Part shown: positions 32,996-45,100 of the stretch, in pieces
How the letters are laid out: the number at the start of each line of letters is the position of its first letter
Position numbering within the stretch: position 1 is the first letter of the stretch
Origin: Aphrocallistes beatrix
Lineage: Eukaryota > Porifera > Hexactinellida > Sceptrulophora > Aphrocallistidae
Direction: 5' to 3'
DNA: 64,000 bases
Assembly: GCA_963281255.1 (NCBI GenBank)
Contig: OY725493.1
Span: 310,001-374,000 of the forward strand
Made by a program: the position numbers and the translations under genes
Notes under the pieces: model-generated
Seen by the model: only the letters and a program-made list of their open reading frames with translations
Database searches by the model: none
What the model was told of the DNA's origin: nothing

Positions 32996-35900
32996 AAACC
33001 AAAAGAAATCGTTCCACCGTTACCACCGAAATCTGCTGCAACACAGCAGAACTCTGGTTTGAAACAAAAGAAAACTGGGGCAAGTGATTCCGACTTTCCA
33101 ATGTTAAGGATAAAATGTAAATTCCTAGACAGGCAGGGAATTTTCAACAATATAGTGTATTCCATCGACGTATTGCGCTTGGTTAAGTACTACGAATTCG
33201 TACATCAAATCTATGAAATCTTAAGGAAGGAAAAAAAAGAGATTAACTTCACGAGCGTAGAACTGTACTCAGAGACAGGATGTCCCCTCGCACCCTCTCC
33301 CAATCTATATTTAGAATCTCTTCATACCTGGGAACTAATGAATGATGATTTGATATATGCCTATCCTAAGAAACTATTCAACAAATATATTTTTGGAAGT
33401 GACATTGATTGTGAGGAATTCGTAATCAGCATTCAACTGAAAGATAGCAACATCAGAAAAGAATTCATATTCAATAAAGAGAACATTTCTTGTTTTGACT
33501 TGAAAATACGTATATCCTTGGACATGCACATCCTCACCGAATGTATTAGCATCCACTACTTCAATCTTGCAAGCCAGTGCGAAGAGGTTGCTCCAGATGA
33601 TATGAACATACTAAAGGAAACCATTGGCAGCCATAATCTATCTTTCACAATTTCTGACACTTATTTCGACAATGAAATTCGTATTCAGTCAGTTTACACT
33701 TCATGTTTTCCGTCCAGTTCCTTACCAAAATTCCACACACTGAATGCGGATATTCAGGAGTTAGTGAGAGAGTACGGAGAGAACAGAGATAAAGATAAAC
33801 TGCTAAGGAAACTGGGACTGCTTAAAAGATTTTCTTATTCGCCTCCACTCGTCCACGCTCTCTATTTCCTGTTCACTGGATCCCCCACATCTCTGCCACA
33901 CAAAATAGCCATCAATGAAGGCATCATTACAACCATTCACCTTCACTCCGCAAGTTCTGATAGGCCCACCATCATGACATTCACGCAAGTGTGGAGGCAC
34001 ATCGAAGAACACAGACTAACACCTGATCTCCAATTAACAGTAATATGCAGAAAGACTCCCAAACCAAAACGTACACAAGAGAAACCGGGAAAAGACGAAG
34101 GGGAAATTCCGAGGGAAGGCGAAGAGATTCCAAGAGAAAACGGACAAGAGATACTGAGAATGGATGAAGAGATACCGAGAGAAGGCGAACAAGAGAAAGC
34201 AAAAGAAGATGGACAAGACATTCCGAGAGAAAATGAAGAAATTCTCAAGGAAAGCGAAGAGATCCCGAGAGAAAATGGGCAATATATACTGGACATTACA
34301 AGAGAAGGCGAAGAGATCCCGAGAGAAGGTGATGAGATTCCAAGAGATGGTGAAGACATTCTCAAGGAAAGCGAAGAGATCCCGAGAGAAAACGGACAAG
34401 AGATTCAGAGAGAAGGTGTAGAGATCCCGAGAGAAGGCGAAGACGTTCTAAGAGAAGGCGAAGAGATCCCGAGAGAAGGCGAAGACGTTCTAAGAGAAGG
34501 CGAAGGCGTTCTAAGAGAAGGCGAAGAGATCCCGAGAGAAGGCGAAGACGTTCTAAGAGAAGGCGAAGACATTCTAAGAGAAGGCGAAGATATCCCGAGA
34601 GAAGGCGAAGATATCCCGAGAGAAGGCGAAGAGATCCCTAGAGAAGGCGAAGAGATCCCGAGAGAAGGCGAAGAGATCCCTAGAGAAGGTGAAGATATCC
34701 CGAGAGAAGGCGAAGAGATCCCTAGAGAAGGTGAAGACACTCCGAGAGAAGGTGAAGAGATTCCGAGAGAAGGTGAAGAGATCCCGAGAGAAGACGCAGA
34801 GATCCCTAGAGAAGGTAAAGAGATCCCTAGAGAAAACGGACAAGATATACTGAGAGAAGGCGAAGAGATCCCAAGAGAAGGCGAAGAGATCCCGAGAGAA
34901 GGTGAAGACATTCCGAAAGAAGGCGAAGAGATTCCGAGAGAAGGCGAAGATATCCCGAGAGAAGGCGAAGAGATCCCGAGAGAAGGTGAAGACATTCCGA
35001 GAGAAAGCGAAGAGATCCCGAGAGAAGGTGAAGAGATCCCGAGAGAAGGCGAAGACACTCCGAGAGAAGGTGAAGACATTCTGAGAGAAGGCGAAGACAT
35101 CCCAAGAGAAAAGGAGACCCATACATTCTTGCAAGTAGCCCCGTTCAGCCAAGAGACAATCTCAATTAAGCTAAATGCCCCTACTACGTATGCTATGCAC
35201 AATCTCTCCAAGATTATAATTGTATTAGGCATCACTTGTGATATCAGTCAGACAGTTCTTGGAAACATCGCACTTCACTCCGAGCCAATTCCCGCGCTGA
35301 CTCATCTAAATTCCGCCATCAACGTGATAGAGACTCTCATAGACTTCCTTATAAGGTCTCAATACAAGTGTTTGCTCGGCGCTATCGTGATATCCAATGA
35401 TCCTAAAGTCCGAAACGCTTACTGTGAAATAATGAAACCGACCATTGAATATGGCGAAGTTTTGAAAGAATTGAAATTACACATGGAAAAGTTCAAGCAT
35501 GCCTATTACATGAGAAGTAACCTTAGTGATGGCATAATCGTAAACTCACTCGATTTTTGTATTAACTCATATTCCGATTCCAATGAAGCTGGAAGGACAG
35601 AGATTTTTCTTTTTACCAACAGCAAAACTAATGAGAAACACTATGGTACTAAGATTACTGGTTTCAAGCAAAGGCTGCATAACTCCTCCTGCGTGTTGAA
35701 TAACTTCATTCTTTCAGACCAATACTCACATAACTTAGAAGAACTGTCTAAACTAACTAAAGGAGTCCACGTAACTTATAAATCGATATTGAAATGTCTG
35801 TTGAATGAAAACAGCATATCCGCGCCAACTATTTCAGTGTTGAAAGGTATGCTCTCAGTTAGTGGGCAGGATGCAAACCTTGGAACTTATGAACTTCTCT

Positions 35901-36439
35901 GTACCCAACTTTCTGGTCAGTCAATTAGCATAGAAGAATTCCTTGAAAATTCTGAGAGAGATAAAGAGGAATATCAGACTGTGATGGCTTACGTTGATAG
36001 CCCAAGTCCTCACTGCAAACTCTATCATCTCAGAAATGAAGTTCTGAAATGGATAATCATCATGCAAGGACCAATAGACTCTCCTTTTGAAGGTTCTATA
36101 TTTATAATGGAGTTGAATTTCGGAGAACAGTACCCACATTACCCGCCTAAACTGAGATTTCTATCATCAGTCTATCATCCTAACGTGGACACTAAAGGAT
36201 ACGTGTGTCATCCTATTCTCAAAGAAAAGTATACTCGTATTGTCTCACTCCGTCAAATTCTAGATGCCATCCACTCTATGCTAGCTCAACCAATCGTATC
36301 ACATGCAGTTAGAATCAAGGTGCTAGAAACAGCTCAATGGAATGTTGGATTGTACAACCAGATCGTCAATACTTTCTGTGAAACTCTGAGCTTAAAAGGC
36401 AAAACCTTGTCTACCATTGAACAAGATTTCAAGATATAA
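32996..36439 (+). CDS. Effector exon with heptad-repeat insert: Ubl-like x2, vWA, E2; U-box lost
   Basis: Phase-0 exon after TTTTGTAG. About 1147 residues. The two beta-grasp-like segments and helical region are followed, where paralogues have about 200 conserved residues, by about 340 residues built from a 7-residue acidic/basic unit (EGEEIPR and variants). A vWA-like domain follows with the first MIDAS Asp replaced (LGITCD), so metal binding is unlikely. The UBC domain keeps HPN and a cysteine (YVCHPIL). The frame stops at QDFKI where the paralogue at 14514 reads DFKIKSDYS and continues into the U-box: an AAA lysine codon is TAA here. Long frame kept open through the repeat argues that it is translated. 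Confidence 0.8.
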   Translation, partial: KPKEIVPPLPPKSAATQQNSGLKQKKTGASDSDFPMLRIKCKFLDRQGIFNNIVYSIDVLRLVKYYEFVHQIYEILRKEKKEINFTSVELYSETGCPLAPSPNLYLESLHTWELMNDDLIYAYPKKLFNKYIFGSDIDCEEFVISIQLKDSNIRKEFIFNKENISCFDLKIRISLDMHILTECISIHYFNLASQCEEVAPDDMNILKETIGSHNLSFTISDTYFDNEIRIQSVYTSCFPSSSLPKFHTLNADIQELVREYGENRDKDKLLRKLGLLKRFSYSPPLVHALYFLFTGSPTSLPHKIAINEGIITTIHLHSASSDRPTIMTFTQVWRHIEEHRLTPDLQLTVICRKTPKPKRTQEKPGKDEGEIPREGEEIPRENGQEILRMDEEIPREGEQEKAKEDGQDIPRENEEILKESEEIPRENGQYILDITREGEEIPREGDEIPRDGEDILKESEEIPRENGQEIQREGVEIPREGEDVLREGEEIPREGEDVLREGEGVLREGEEIPREGEDVLREGEDILREGEDIPREGEDIPREGEEIPREGEEIPREGEEIPREGEDIPREGEEIPREGEDTPREGEEIPREGEEIPREDAEIPREGKEIPRENGQDILREGEEIPREGEEIPREGEDIPKEGEEIPREGEDIPREGEEIPREGEDIPRESEEIPREGEEIPREGEDTPREGEDILREGEDIPREKETHTFLQVAPFSQETISIKLNAPTTYAMHNLSKIIIVLGITCDISQTVLGNIALHSEPIPALTHLNSAINVIETLIDFLIRSQYKCLLGAIVISNDPKVRNAYCEIMKPTIEYGEVLKELKLHMEKFKHAYYMRSNLSDGIIVNSLDFCINSYSDSNEAGRTEIFLFTNSKTNEKHYGTKITGFKQRLHNSSCVLNNFILSDQYSHNLEELSKLTKGVHVTYKSILKCLLNENSISAPTISVLKGMLSVSGQDANLGTYELLCTQLSGQSISIEEFLENSERDKEEYQTVMAYVDSPSPHCKLYHLRNEVLKWIIIMQGPIDSPFEGSIFIMELNFGEQYPHYPPKLRFLSSVYHPNVDTKGYVCHPILKEKYTRIVSLRQILDAIHSMLAQPIVSHAVRIKVLETAQWNVGLYNQIVNTFCETLSLKGKTLSTIEQDFKI
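34100..35112 (+). repeat. Coding minisatellite, 21-bp unit
   Basis: About 48 units of agagaaggcgaagagatccc with scattered 24-30 bp variants containing aaacggacaag. All units keep the reading frame. The opposite strand also stays open over much of the array because of its composition; I treat those frames as artefacts. Confidence 0.95.
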
Positions 36440-36761
36440 ACAGATGAAATCGTAAAGTAAGGGAATTGGTTGGGAAGGGCTACTAATATAATGTATACAG
36501 TAAAATGGAATTCCTTTGAAAATATTTTTTGTGATATTTATTTTGATACTTCTGCATTTTTAGAACCTAAATCGTAGAAGAGTATGATATGGTGTACAAA
36601 TACATATAACCTTCTTATATAATGGTACAATAGTCTTGAAACCTTCTATATCTTCACGCTTATACTCCACTCCGTAACTGAATTTCAGTTTCATTAGTTA
36701 ATGTCTCAACCATCATAATATTGCTTCGCAAATTTCCTTTTTTAAATGCGAGGTCACTAAG

Positions 36762-37312
36762 GGGGCGCCTGAATAAGATCGAATTTCTATGCTGGCATTA
36801 TATTGTATTGGGGCGCATGCATTAGGTCGAATCTCGATGTTGGCCGTAGATCGATTTCTAAAATGTAGAATAATATGTACGTATACCGGAATAAACAAGT
36901 GAGTAACGAGTTAAATATTAATTTTGCTTAAAAACCGCCTTAACATGCAGGCGAATTTTTAAAATATTCCCTATCAAAAACCCTTCGAATCTCCCCTGGT
37001 TCCCAATAAATCAAAAAATACCCTCCAATCGACCCTCTATTATTTATTTCACAAAATAAATACCATTCTCCCTCTAAATCCAAATTGAACTTTACTTTAC
37101 TTTACTTATTTCAGTTTTGAAAATTATTCCGCTTTCCTAATTCAATTTAATGAATACTTTGAAATTATATCTAATGCCAACACAAGAAATTCGACCTAAT
37201 GCATACATTGAAAATTCGATCTAAAGCCAGCATAGAAATTCGATCTTGTGCATGTTTCAAGAATTCGATCTAATGCCAACATAGGAAATTCGATCTTGTG
37301 CAGCGTCCCCGC
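36762..37312. mobile_element. Inverted-repeat element with 7-bp duplication
   Basis: Ends GGGGCGCCTG and, inverted, GCGGGGACGCTG, followed inward by inverted copies of agatcgaatttctatg and related motifs. CACTAAG lies at 36755-36761 and 37313-37319. Confidence 0.7.
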
Positions 37313-37542
37313 CACTAAGATACGTGCAATGGGATCCGAATTTTTAAATATTCTCTCCAATTTCAACATTTGTTTTTGTCTAACAGTATACATATATACT
37401 GTGGGATATTTTGTCTCGAAAATGACAATATCATTTAGATATTACAGAGTTGTGACTTTATTGTTAATATTGTTTTAGAATGAGCTTGTATTTTATATTC
37501 TTTATAACAAGTTTTTATTGGCAGTCTGATACATATATATTA

Positions 37543-38218
37543 AGGTGCTCAAAAAATACTAAAATTTGAATCTTTAGATGCACACTCTTCAAATAGTTTA
37601 CTTTGATCACCAAGTATTCACCATAAAATTTTCATGCAATTTGGGGATGGTTTAGTGGTCGCGCAAAGTAGCTTCCCTCTCATGCTAATTTATAATGGGA
37701 TATGTCCAGGTTGGTGCTAAAAGTTGTAAAAGGCGTATTTCTGATGTTTAAATAAACTAGGAACTTTATTTTTGTGATATTTGAGGGTGGTTTTATATCA
37801 GCAAATAATACATTTTAATGACCTAAAAGCTACCGGTTCGGAGATATTGGTGAAAATTGTTGAGACCATTAATATTTTCAACTATGAAGGCTGTTCCCAA
37901 CTGTTTTCGCCAATATCTCCGAACCGGTAGCTTTTAGGTCATTAAAATGTATTATTTGCTGATATAAAACCACCCTCAAATATCACAAAAATAAAGTTCC
38001 TAGTTTATTTAAACATCAGAAATGCGCCTTTTACAACATTTGGCCCCAACCCGGACATATCCTATTATAAATTAGCATGAGGGGGAAGCTACTTTGCGCG
38101 ACCACTAAACCATCCCCAAATTGCATGAAAATTTTATGGTGAATACTTGGTGATCAAAGTAAACTATTTGAAGAGTGTGCAACTAAAGATTCAAACTTTC
38201 GTATTTTTTGGAGCACCC
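37543..38218. mobile_element. Long palindromic MITE (676 bp)
   Basis: Arms of about 315 bp (37543-37858 and 37904-38218) are nearly identical inverted copies around a ~45-nt loop. Ends read AGGTGCTC; TA on both sides. It inserted next to a (TA)n tract just upstream of the zinc-finger gene start. Confidence 0.88.
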
Positions 38219-38293
38219 TAATATATATATATATATATATATAAATTTGTATTTTTGAATTAGATTGATATATCATGACTATGAACATTTGAG

Positions 38294-39223
38294 ATGGCTG
38301 AAAGAGAAGTTTATAATACAATCGATTGTAAAGAACTGCTCCTGCTGATTGAAGTTGAGAAAGATCATTATGGAGGCTACAAGCAAGATTTACTAGAAAA
38401 TGAATTGGATGAAATGGGAACAGACTTCTGTGTCTGTAATAAGTGTAATGGAGTCATGCGAAACGCTTGCTTAGTAAACGGATCAGATCAGATATTAGTT
38501 TGTGAAGTGTGCAAAATGGGAGAAGACTCTATACCGATGGTAAAAGCAAGAAAGAACATTCCTAAATTGAAAGCTAAGTGTCCTCTGTTGAAGAGAGGAT
38601 GTGTGTGGAAAGGAATTCTGGGAGAAATCGATGCACACTTGGATGGATGTACAGAATTCATTCTGAACTGTTCTAACTTGTGTGGCGTTCTTTTGAAGCG
38701 ATTTGAATTACAGAATCATTGCGAAAACGAGTGTCAGCTTCGAATAGTCAAGTGTAAATATTGTGGAGCTACAATCCAATACAAAGTATTGGAAAATCAT
38801 AACAAAATCTGCCTAGAATTTCCTTTAGTTTGTCCTAACGAATGCTTGAAAAGTATAATGCGTAAAGAAATAAAATCACACATTGAAAAAGAATGCTCTA
38901 ATACACTAGTAGCATGCCCATATAAGGAAATGGGATGTGAAGTGTTAAGCAAACGATCTAAGTTACAGGAACATGAGAAAACATTTGAATCAAACCATTT
39001 GAACACAACCAAAGTATTTTATCATAATAAAGTGAAAAAAATGGAATCAATCATTCACGATCAAAAAGATGAAATTAAACAATTAAATGTTGAGGTTCGA
39101 AATCTGCAAGAAGAATGTCAGCGATTAAGAATTACAAAGCCACCTGCTCTAGCATTGACTACGCCAAGTATTGAAGTTGATGAGCTAGCAAAACTGGTCA
39201 AAGTTAACTCAGGATCGAGTGAG
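38294..39223 (+). CDS. Adaptor exon: RING-like and TRAF-type zinc fingers, coiled coil
   Basis: Starts MAEREVYNTID. Same layout as 6667-7596: reduced RING-like finger (VCNKC ... VCEVCK), five TRAF-type Cys/His units to about residue 235, then a coiled coil (KDEIKQLNVEVRNLQEE). A phase-0 donor GAG|GTAGTT at 39223 can join the effector exon at 42173; unspliced, the frame ends at 39259. No MATH domain. It is intact, and with its effector exon gives zinc-finger-Ubl-vWA-UBC-U-box. Confidence 0.8.
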
Positions 39224-39776
39224 GTAGTTTATTTAAATAGATTATTTTTATTCAATTGAATATAATGTTACCGTGTTTGTGACTTTTTGTGCATATACAG
39301 CAGTGTATATGCACTAGAAGTAATATACTGGTTGTTGAAATATTTTGCCACTTCTTGAGTGCCAAAGTTAATAAAATACCTCAAAAACCTGTTATATTCA
39401 GAAATATAGCATTACCAACTTGTTTTGATGGGTATATGTGAAATATCTGGGCAGTGTAATGGTGGCTGCCGATGGGTTTAGACACTTTCGTCTTGTCGGG
39501 AATCTGTATTGGTCATGACTCAAAAAAGTTTTCAAGGTATCGGCTGAACTTTATTTAACGGAATTCACATCTTATATTTCACAAATATTTATTGAAACTC
39601 ACTGTTTTGTTTGCTTGTTTGTACAAGTTGATTAAGGAACTAGGAAGTGTTAGAAATGTGAAATTTGCCGCACAAGTAAATCCTTACAATTAAAACTCGA
39701 TTAATATATGTAAGACTCCCACATGCCAAAAATCAGCTTTCTGGGCCTTCGTTACATATATATATATATATATATA

Positions 39777-42112
39777 AGCGCGCTTCGCTTGCATGCGCTG
39801 TACGGCTGGCAGACACTTTGTGTCCGCCGGAGGCGCCCTTTGGGCGCCTGGGGTCGCATTGATTAATTATAAGGGAAATAACATCTCTAAATACGTCTCT
39901 CCATAGCCTACTCTAATAATGCCTCACAGTAAAATAACCAAGGATGCGGTAATAGCCGAATGGATTAATATACGATTAGCCTAAAGTCGTCAACCATGTA
40001 GGATAGGCATTAATAATGTATTACCAGCATATATAAACATGGCATCAAATAACATATATTCGTTGTCAAAATTTCGATTCGTCATCATATCATTGCGCAA
40101 CAGGTCATTTTAAGTACGATTTTGGCAATTTTCTAAGCTGTTTTAACCCTATTTGTAAATGGTATTAAGGTGTGATTTTTGTGTAGAACCAAGATTAGTA
40201 CGAGTTGAATTCTTCAATGGAATGTTGTTACATTCCTGCGTTGCTATGGTAAAGCATTTTGGTCAGTTTGGGCCATATCCTGGAAACTGTAAGAACCAGG
40301 TCTTCAAATTTGATTTTATTTGATAGGCAATTGGCTACTTCCTATTAGGTAATAATACAATTTAAACTTCTAAATTCACAGACTATAGATTTATGAGACA
40401 ATTTAGTGTTTTGGCCACATTCTTAAAATCAACCCATAACTCAAAACTCGTTGAATTTAGAAGTTCAAGTTGTATTATCACCTAATAGGAAGTAGGCCAT
40501 TGCCTATCAAACACGATCGAATTTGAAGACCTAGTTCTTACAGTTTGCAGGATATGACCCAAACTGAACAAAATGCTTTACCATAGCAACGCAGGAATGT
40601 AACAACATTCCATTGAAAAATTCTTCAAATTTTTCAAATCAACTCGTACTAATCTTGGTTCTACACAAAAATCACACTTTAATACCATTTAGAAATAGGG
40701 TTAAAACAGCTTAGAAAATCGCCTAATCGTGCTTAAAATGACCTATTGCAGAATGATATGATGACTAATCGAAATTTTTCCAACGGATGTATGTACTTTG
40801 ATATCATGTTTATATATGTTGGTAATACATTCTTAATGGCTATTCCGCATGGTTAACGATTTCAGGCTAATTGTTGATTTATCCATTCGGCTATTACTTC
40901 ATCCCTAGTCCATGATTTTCAGTCTACTGTGAGGCATTATTAGAGTAGGCTATGGTCTCTCCTACTGTTATAATCGATATCGCACGAAAAATCGACAAAA
41001 TCATCAATTATTAAAATTTTGATGAGTAATGATGACGTCATAACAAAGTGATGAGTCATCATTTTTTGATGATAGTATGATAGTATATCATATGTTGAGT
41101 ATGTTAGTATACAGACTCTATTAAAATTTCAGCCTGCTATCTCCTATAATGGCTGAGTTATGCTCGAATAACTGTTTTTTCAAGTTTCTTCAATCAATTC
41201 GTTACATATATATATATATATATATAATTTGATAATTTGATAATTTCATTGTTAATTCCATAAGTTACGTATTAAATGATAACAAATAATTTGGATAAAT
41301 TACAAATGTCGTTTCTAGAGACGTGAAATAAATAGATTTAAACTTCTTGAGTTTCCGTGACTCATCTTTTGCTCTTTGAGACGAATTCATATTCTTAACA
41401 GTGTTGGAAAGTATACAGTTACACGTAGTGAATATGAGCTTCTTGAGAACGTCCCATCGGAAAGTTTGCAGGTTGGACACTGGGTGCGCCAAATTTCATC
41501 ATGTTCTCCTTCAAAATAAAAAAGGGTCAGGTTCACTAATATACTGCGTGAAGCTCCTCCAAGTAATTTATCGAATAACTGTGGTTTCAATTCAATGAGA
41601 GTGTATATCTTGGCCCCGAATGTCAAGGGACGTGAAGGCGTTTTGCCAAGAATGTTGGAAGCGTTATCGCAGGGTTGGAGGAAGGGTGGGTGTATCGTGG
41701 GCATGGAGTACCCGAAATTATTATCACTGATTTTTGGCATGTGGGAGTCTTTTGGCTATGGCTCCACTAAGTTCTGAGCTCAGAGCAAAATGTCGACTCA
41801 TCATGGAATTATGACGTCATTGTCTAGAATGTGTCTATTAATATACCTCATATAGGATGTAACTATCATTAAAAAAATGATGACTCGTCACTCTGTCATG
41901 ACGTCATCATTACGCATAAAATTTTTTAAAATTGACAAATTTGGCGATTTTTCGGGCGATATCGAGTATAACAGTACCACAGACGTATTTCGAGATGTAT
42001 CTTGTATCTCCCTTACAATTAATCAGTGCGACCCCAGGCGCCCGAAAGGCGCCTCCGGCGGACGCAAATAGTCCGCCAACCGCGCTGCTCAAGCAAGCGA
42101 AGCGCGCTTGTA
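39777..42112. mobile_element. Foldback element with internal cargo
   Basis: Left arm starts AGCGCGCTTCGCTTGC (39777) and ends at a (TA)n near 41213; right arm (41736-42112) is the reverse complement ending GCAAGCGAAGCGCGCTTG. Between them 41214-41735 is unrelated to the arms and holds an unrecognised minus-strand frame (41387-41740). The left arm is interrupted by the element at 39903-40954. Confidence 0.7.
39903..40954. mobile_element. Nested palindromic element (1052 bp), 8-bp duplication
   Basis: Inverted ends ATAGCCTACTCTAATAATGC; the duplication GTCTCTCC lies at 39895-39902 and 40955-40962. Arms of about 480 bp are inverted copies. The 8-bp duplication fits a hAT-like superfamily. No coding capacity. 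Confidence 0.88.
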
Positions 42113-42172
42113 TATATTATTTATCCCATAATGAGCGAAATGCGCTTGTTTTGAGTATAAACTGTATATTAG

Positions 42173-45100
42173 ATCTCATCTCCTGTGGTATTATCAAGTG
42201 AGGATCAGAAGATACAAACTAGAAAAGCTGCGCTTGAGATTAAATATCAGCTGTTTACGAGCCTAGTTCCTGAAAAGAAACGAGTAGGACCTTTCAACAC
42301 TGATCAAATCCTGTACTGCGACCTAGTTAACATTATATGCAATCAAGAACGAAATGAGTTGGGAGAAGACATGACGGTAGAACTGTACACCTGTGAAGGG
42401 TACCCATTAGCCACTAGACCTATCTCCTACATAAGCAAACTGTCCGACTGGTGTCTTGAGGAGTATCCTGACACTCCTCTACTCTATGCTGTTCCTAGAC
42501 TTAAATACTATACTGACAAGTGTACACAGTACATGACGGCAGCTCCTCTCTGTGATGGAACTGATGCTATCTTTCTTCGAAATACTGAATGTGGATTTAA
42601 AACTCATTTCCGAACTAATTGTACACAGGGCACGTATTTCCAGTTAATCAAGAGAATACAAGATATGACAAGAATTCCAGGCCATCTTATCCAATTGTAC
42701 AAAGCTGACAACTTTATCCATTCATCTACTGATGTCACATTAGATAAACTGGATATCGTGAATCAGTCCGCTCTAGAGATGAAGCCCATCATAGATTTCT
42801 GGATTCTAGGGAAGGATAGGAATTTTATGCTACAAGAGTGTAAACCAACTTGGCATCAGGAACAAAGTACTTATGGAAGCACGTTCTTTTTCAGCTGTCT
42901 CTACTCGCTAGCTGATTGGATGGCAGAACCTCTGCAACAAACATCGGGAGTATTACTTAGAACATTAGGGCACATACGCAGCATTATAGGATGTCCTCCA
43001 CTCATCCACGCACTCAATCTATTATTCTCAAAAGAAACTCTAACTCTCCCTCACAGAGTTGCTATTCAGGAATGTTTGGTTCTGCTATTCAAAGTGATTA
43101 AACCAAAAACATTTCACTTGCCCAATTTTGAGATAATAAATGCTGAAAAGGTAACAGAATATTCGAATTATTTTTGGGTTTATTTGATTGATAATTCAAC
43201 ACCTGGTCACACACAATCGGAACAATACTCCACGTTCAAACTCACCTGCAGTGAATCACACCATCGTATGGATGACCCTGTGATAGTAAAGGACGTCAAT
43301 GGAGTGGAACACATAGCTGAACAAAATACAGTAGATGCCGAGATCATTGTTAAGTATCTGTACAACTATAAACGTATGCTCAAGTGTTTCATTGGAGATG
43401 AGGCAGTTGTATGGAATGGTATTTACGTCCCTACTTGTGGAATTGACTTAACTGGAGAATGGAAGGGTCTAATCAAGAGATGTAAGAACTATCCCGCACT
43501 CTGTGTCCAAGCACCTCTTAACGTTAAGTCCACAGAATGTCATAAACCCTGCATGATTCCCACTGAAAACGGGAATATCGGTGTCTACATAGATAGTTCT
43601 AAAGATACAAACAAACCTCATATCTATTATGAAGTTACTACTGGGCAATCCATCTTATTCGATGCTCATGAATTGGATAGAGCAGTAAAAAAAAACAAAT
43701 CTCTCATCGAAACTCTAGCTAAAGATTGGCAAACATTACAACCACACTTCGAGGGTTTGGAAGTCATCACTCGTGATCCAGAAGAAATCATAATGGTCAT
43801 TCTGGACACCAGTGTATCGATGAATTCGGCTTATCTGAACGATAAGACTAAGTATGAGTCAGTATTTGAGGCATTCCTAGCTTTCTGTGATCGTACAACT
43901 GCCTATGACTTGAAACATTTAATTGGGTTAATTTTGTTCGCGAAAAACTGCAAATTACAATACCCTCTTTCTGAAAACTTTCGAGAATTCAATTATCAGT
44001 TCGAAAATCCCTTGCAAGGGAAAAGTATCAAATCGATATACGACGCGATAAAGTTTGCAATTGAGAATTTAAACAAATTTACAACTTTGTTTCCAAAATA
44101 CAAAGCCGTTCCAAGGAGGATCTTGTGTTTGACAGATGGAGGAGATAATAATTCGAATATTACGCCAACAAAAGTCACTCAATTGCTGATAGAAAATAAA
44201 ATAATAATGGATTGCGTGTTGTTGTGTAATAGTGTAGTAGAAACACATGCTATTGCTAAAGCAAGTGGAGGTTATTCTTTCATACCCAAAGATTCACTGG
44301 AAATGTTGAGCATATTTGAACAGGAAACAATGCTTTCAATGAAGATTCGAAAACAGTGCACAGCTTCCTTTATCCCTGGAGGGAAGATTGATCTTACTTC
44401 AAAAGCTCTTCTACCTTTTGGGGAAGAGCCTACTCACTTGCTACCTGACAGGATTCACATAAAGGTACAAACAGCTCTAAAGTGCCTCGCACGGGCGCTT
44501 ATTCAGAAACAGCTGTCTACTCACACTAATAACGCTGATCTAACTAAAAGGATCTTACAAGAACTTTCTTTCTACCAAGCACATCCTCATCCAGCTATTG
44601 AAGTGTTCCCTGGAGAAGAACACTTTGACTTCTGGAGGATTATAATGGAAGGACCAGAAGATACACCTTACGAAGGAGGAATATTTGAATTGTTCATTGA
44701 GTTTACTAATGAATATCCCTCCAAACCTCCTAACATCCGATTCATCACACCTATCTACCATTGTAGCATCAACAGTTCAGGACGAATCGGTCTCACAATC
44801 TTAGATAGGTTCTATGCCCCCGGGGTGAGGGTAGGGGATATCTTCAACCACGTGTATGGACACCTCATTGACGCAGAGCCTGATGACCCATTGGACAGTG
44901 TGAAGGCTACACTACTACGTTTTGATAGAAATGAATATTTGAAGAAAGCTAGAGATTACACTGAACAACATGCAAAGATTTACTCTAAAAAGGATGTTCG
45001 CATTAGCCTATTAGGCTCAGATCAGAATGTACAGGTGAACTATCCAGCTGAATTGGTATGTCCACTAACATTGGAGCTCTTTGAAAACCCAGTTTCGACT

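Larger units (their letters stand above)
36440..38293. other. Intergenic, two inverted-repeat elements
   Basis: 36640-36760 resembles the duplicated upstream region of the other zinc-finger genes (gttaatgtctcaaccatcataatattgcttcgc). Two elements at 36762-37312 and 37543-38218 fill the rest. No gene seen. Confidence 0.6.
39224..42172 (+). other. Intron filled with nested foldback elements
   Basis: Donor GTAGTT at 39224 and acceptor TATATTAG at 42172, phase 0. Contains foldback arms at 39777-41213 and 41736-42112, with a separate element nested in the first. Confidence 0.6.

Noticed and set aside
33943..35235. Long minus-strand frames rich in SPSLGIS or FSRDLFA repeats
   Set aside because: They are the antisense of the 21-bp coding minisatellite; periodic composition keeps several frames open. 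Only the plus frame continues into conserved domains on both sides.
41387..41740. 117-codon minus-strand frame as a gene
   Set aside because: No recognisable domain, lies inside a foldback element, and no splice or expression signals. Mentioned only as cargo.
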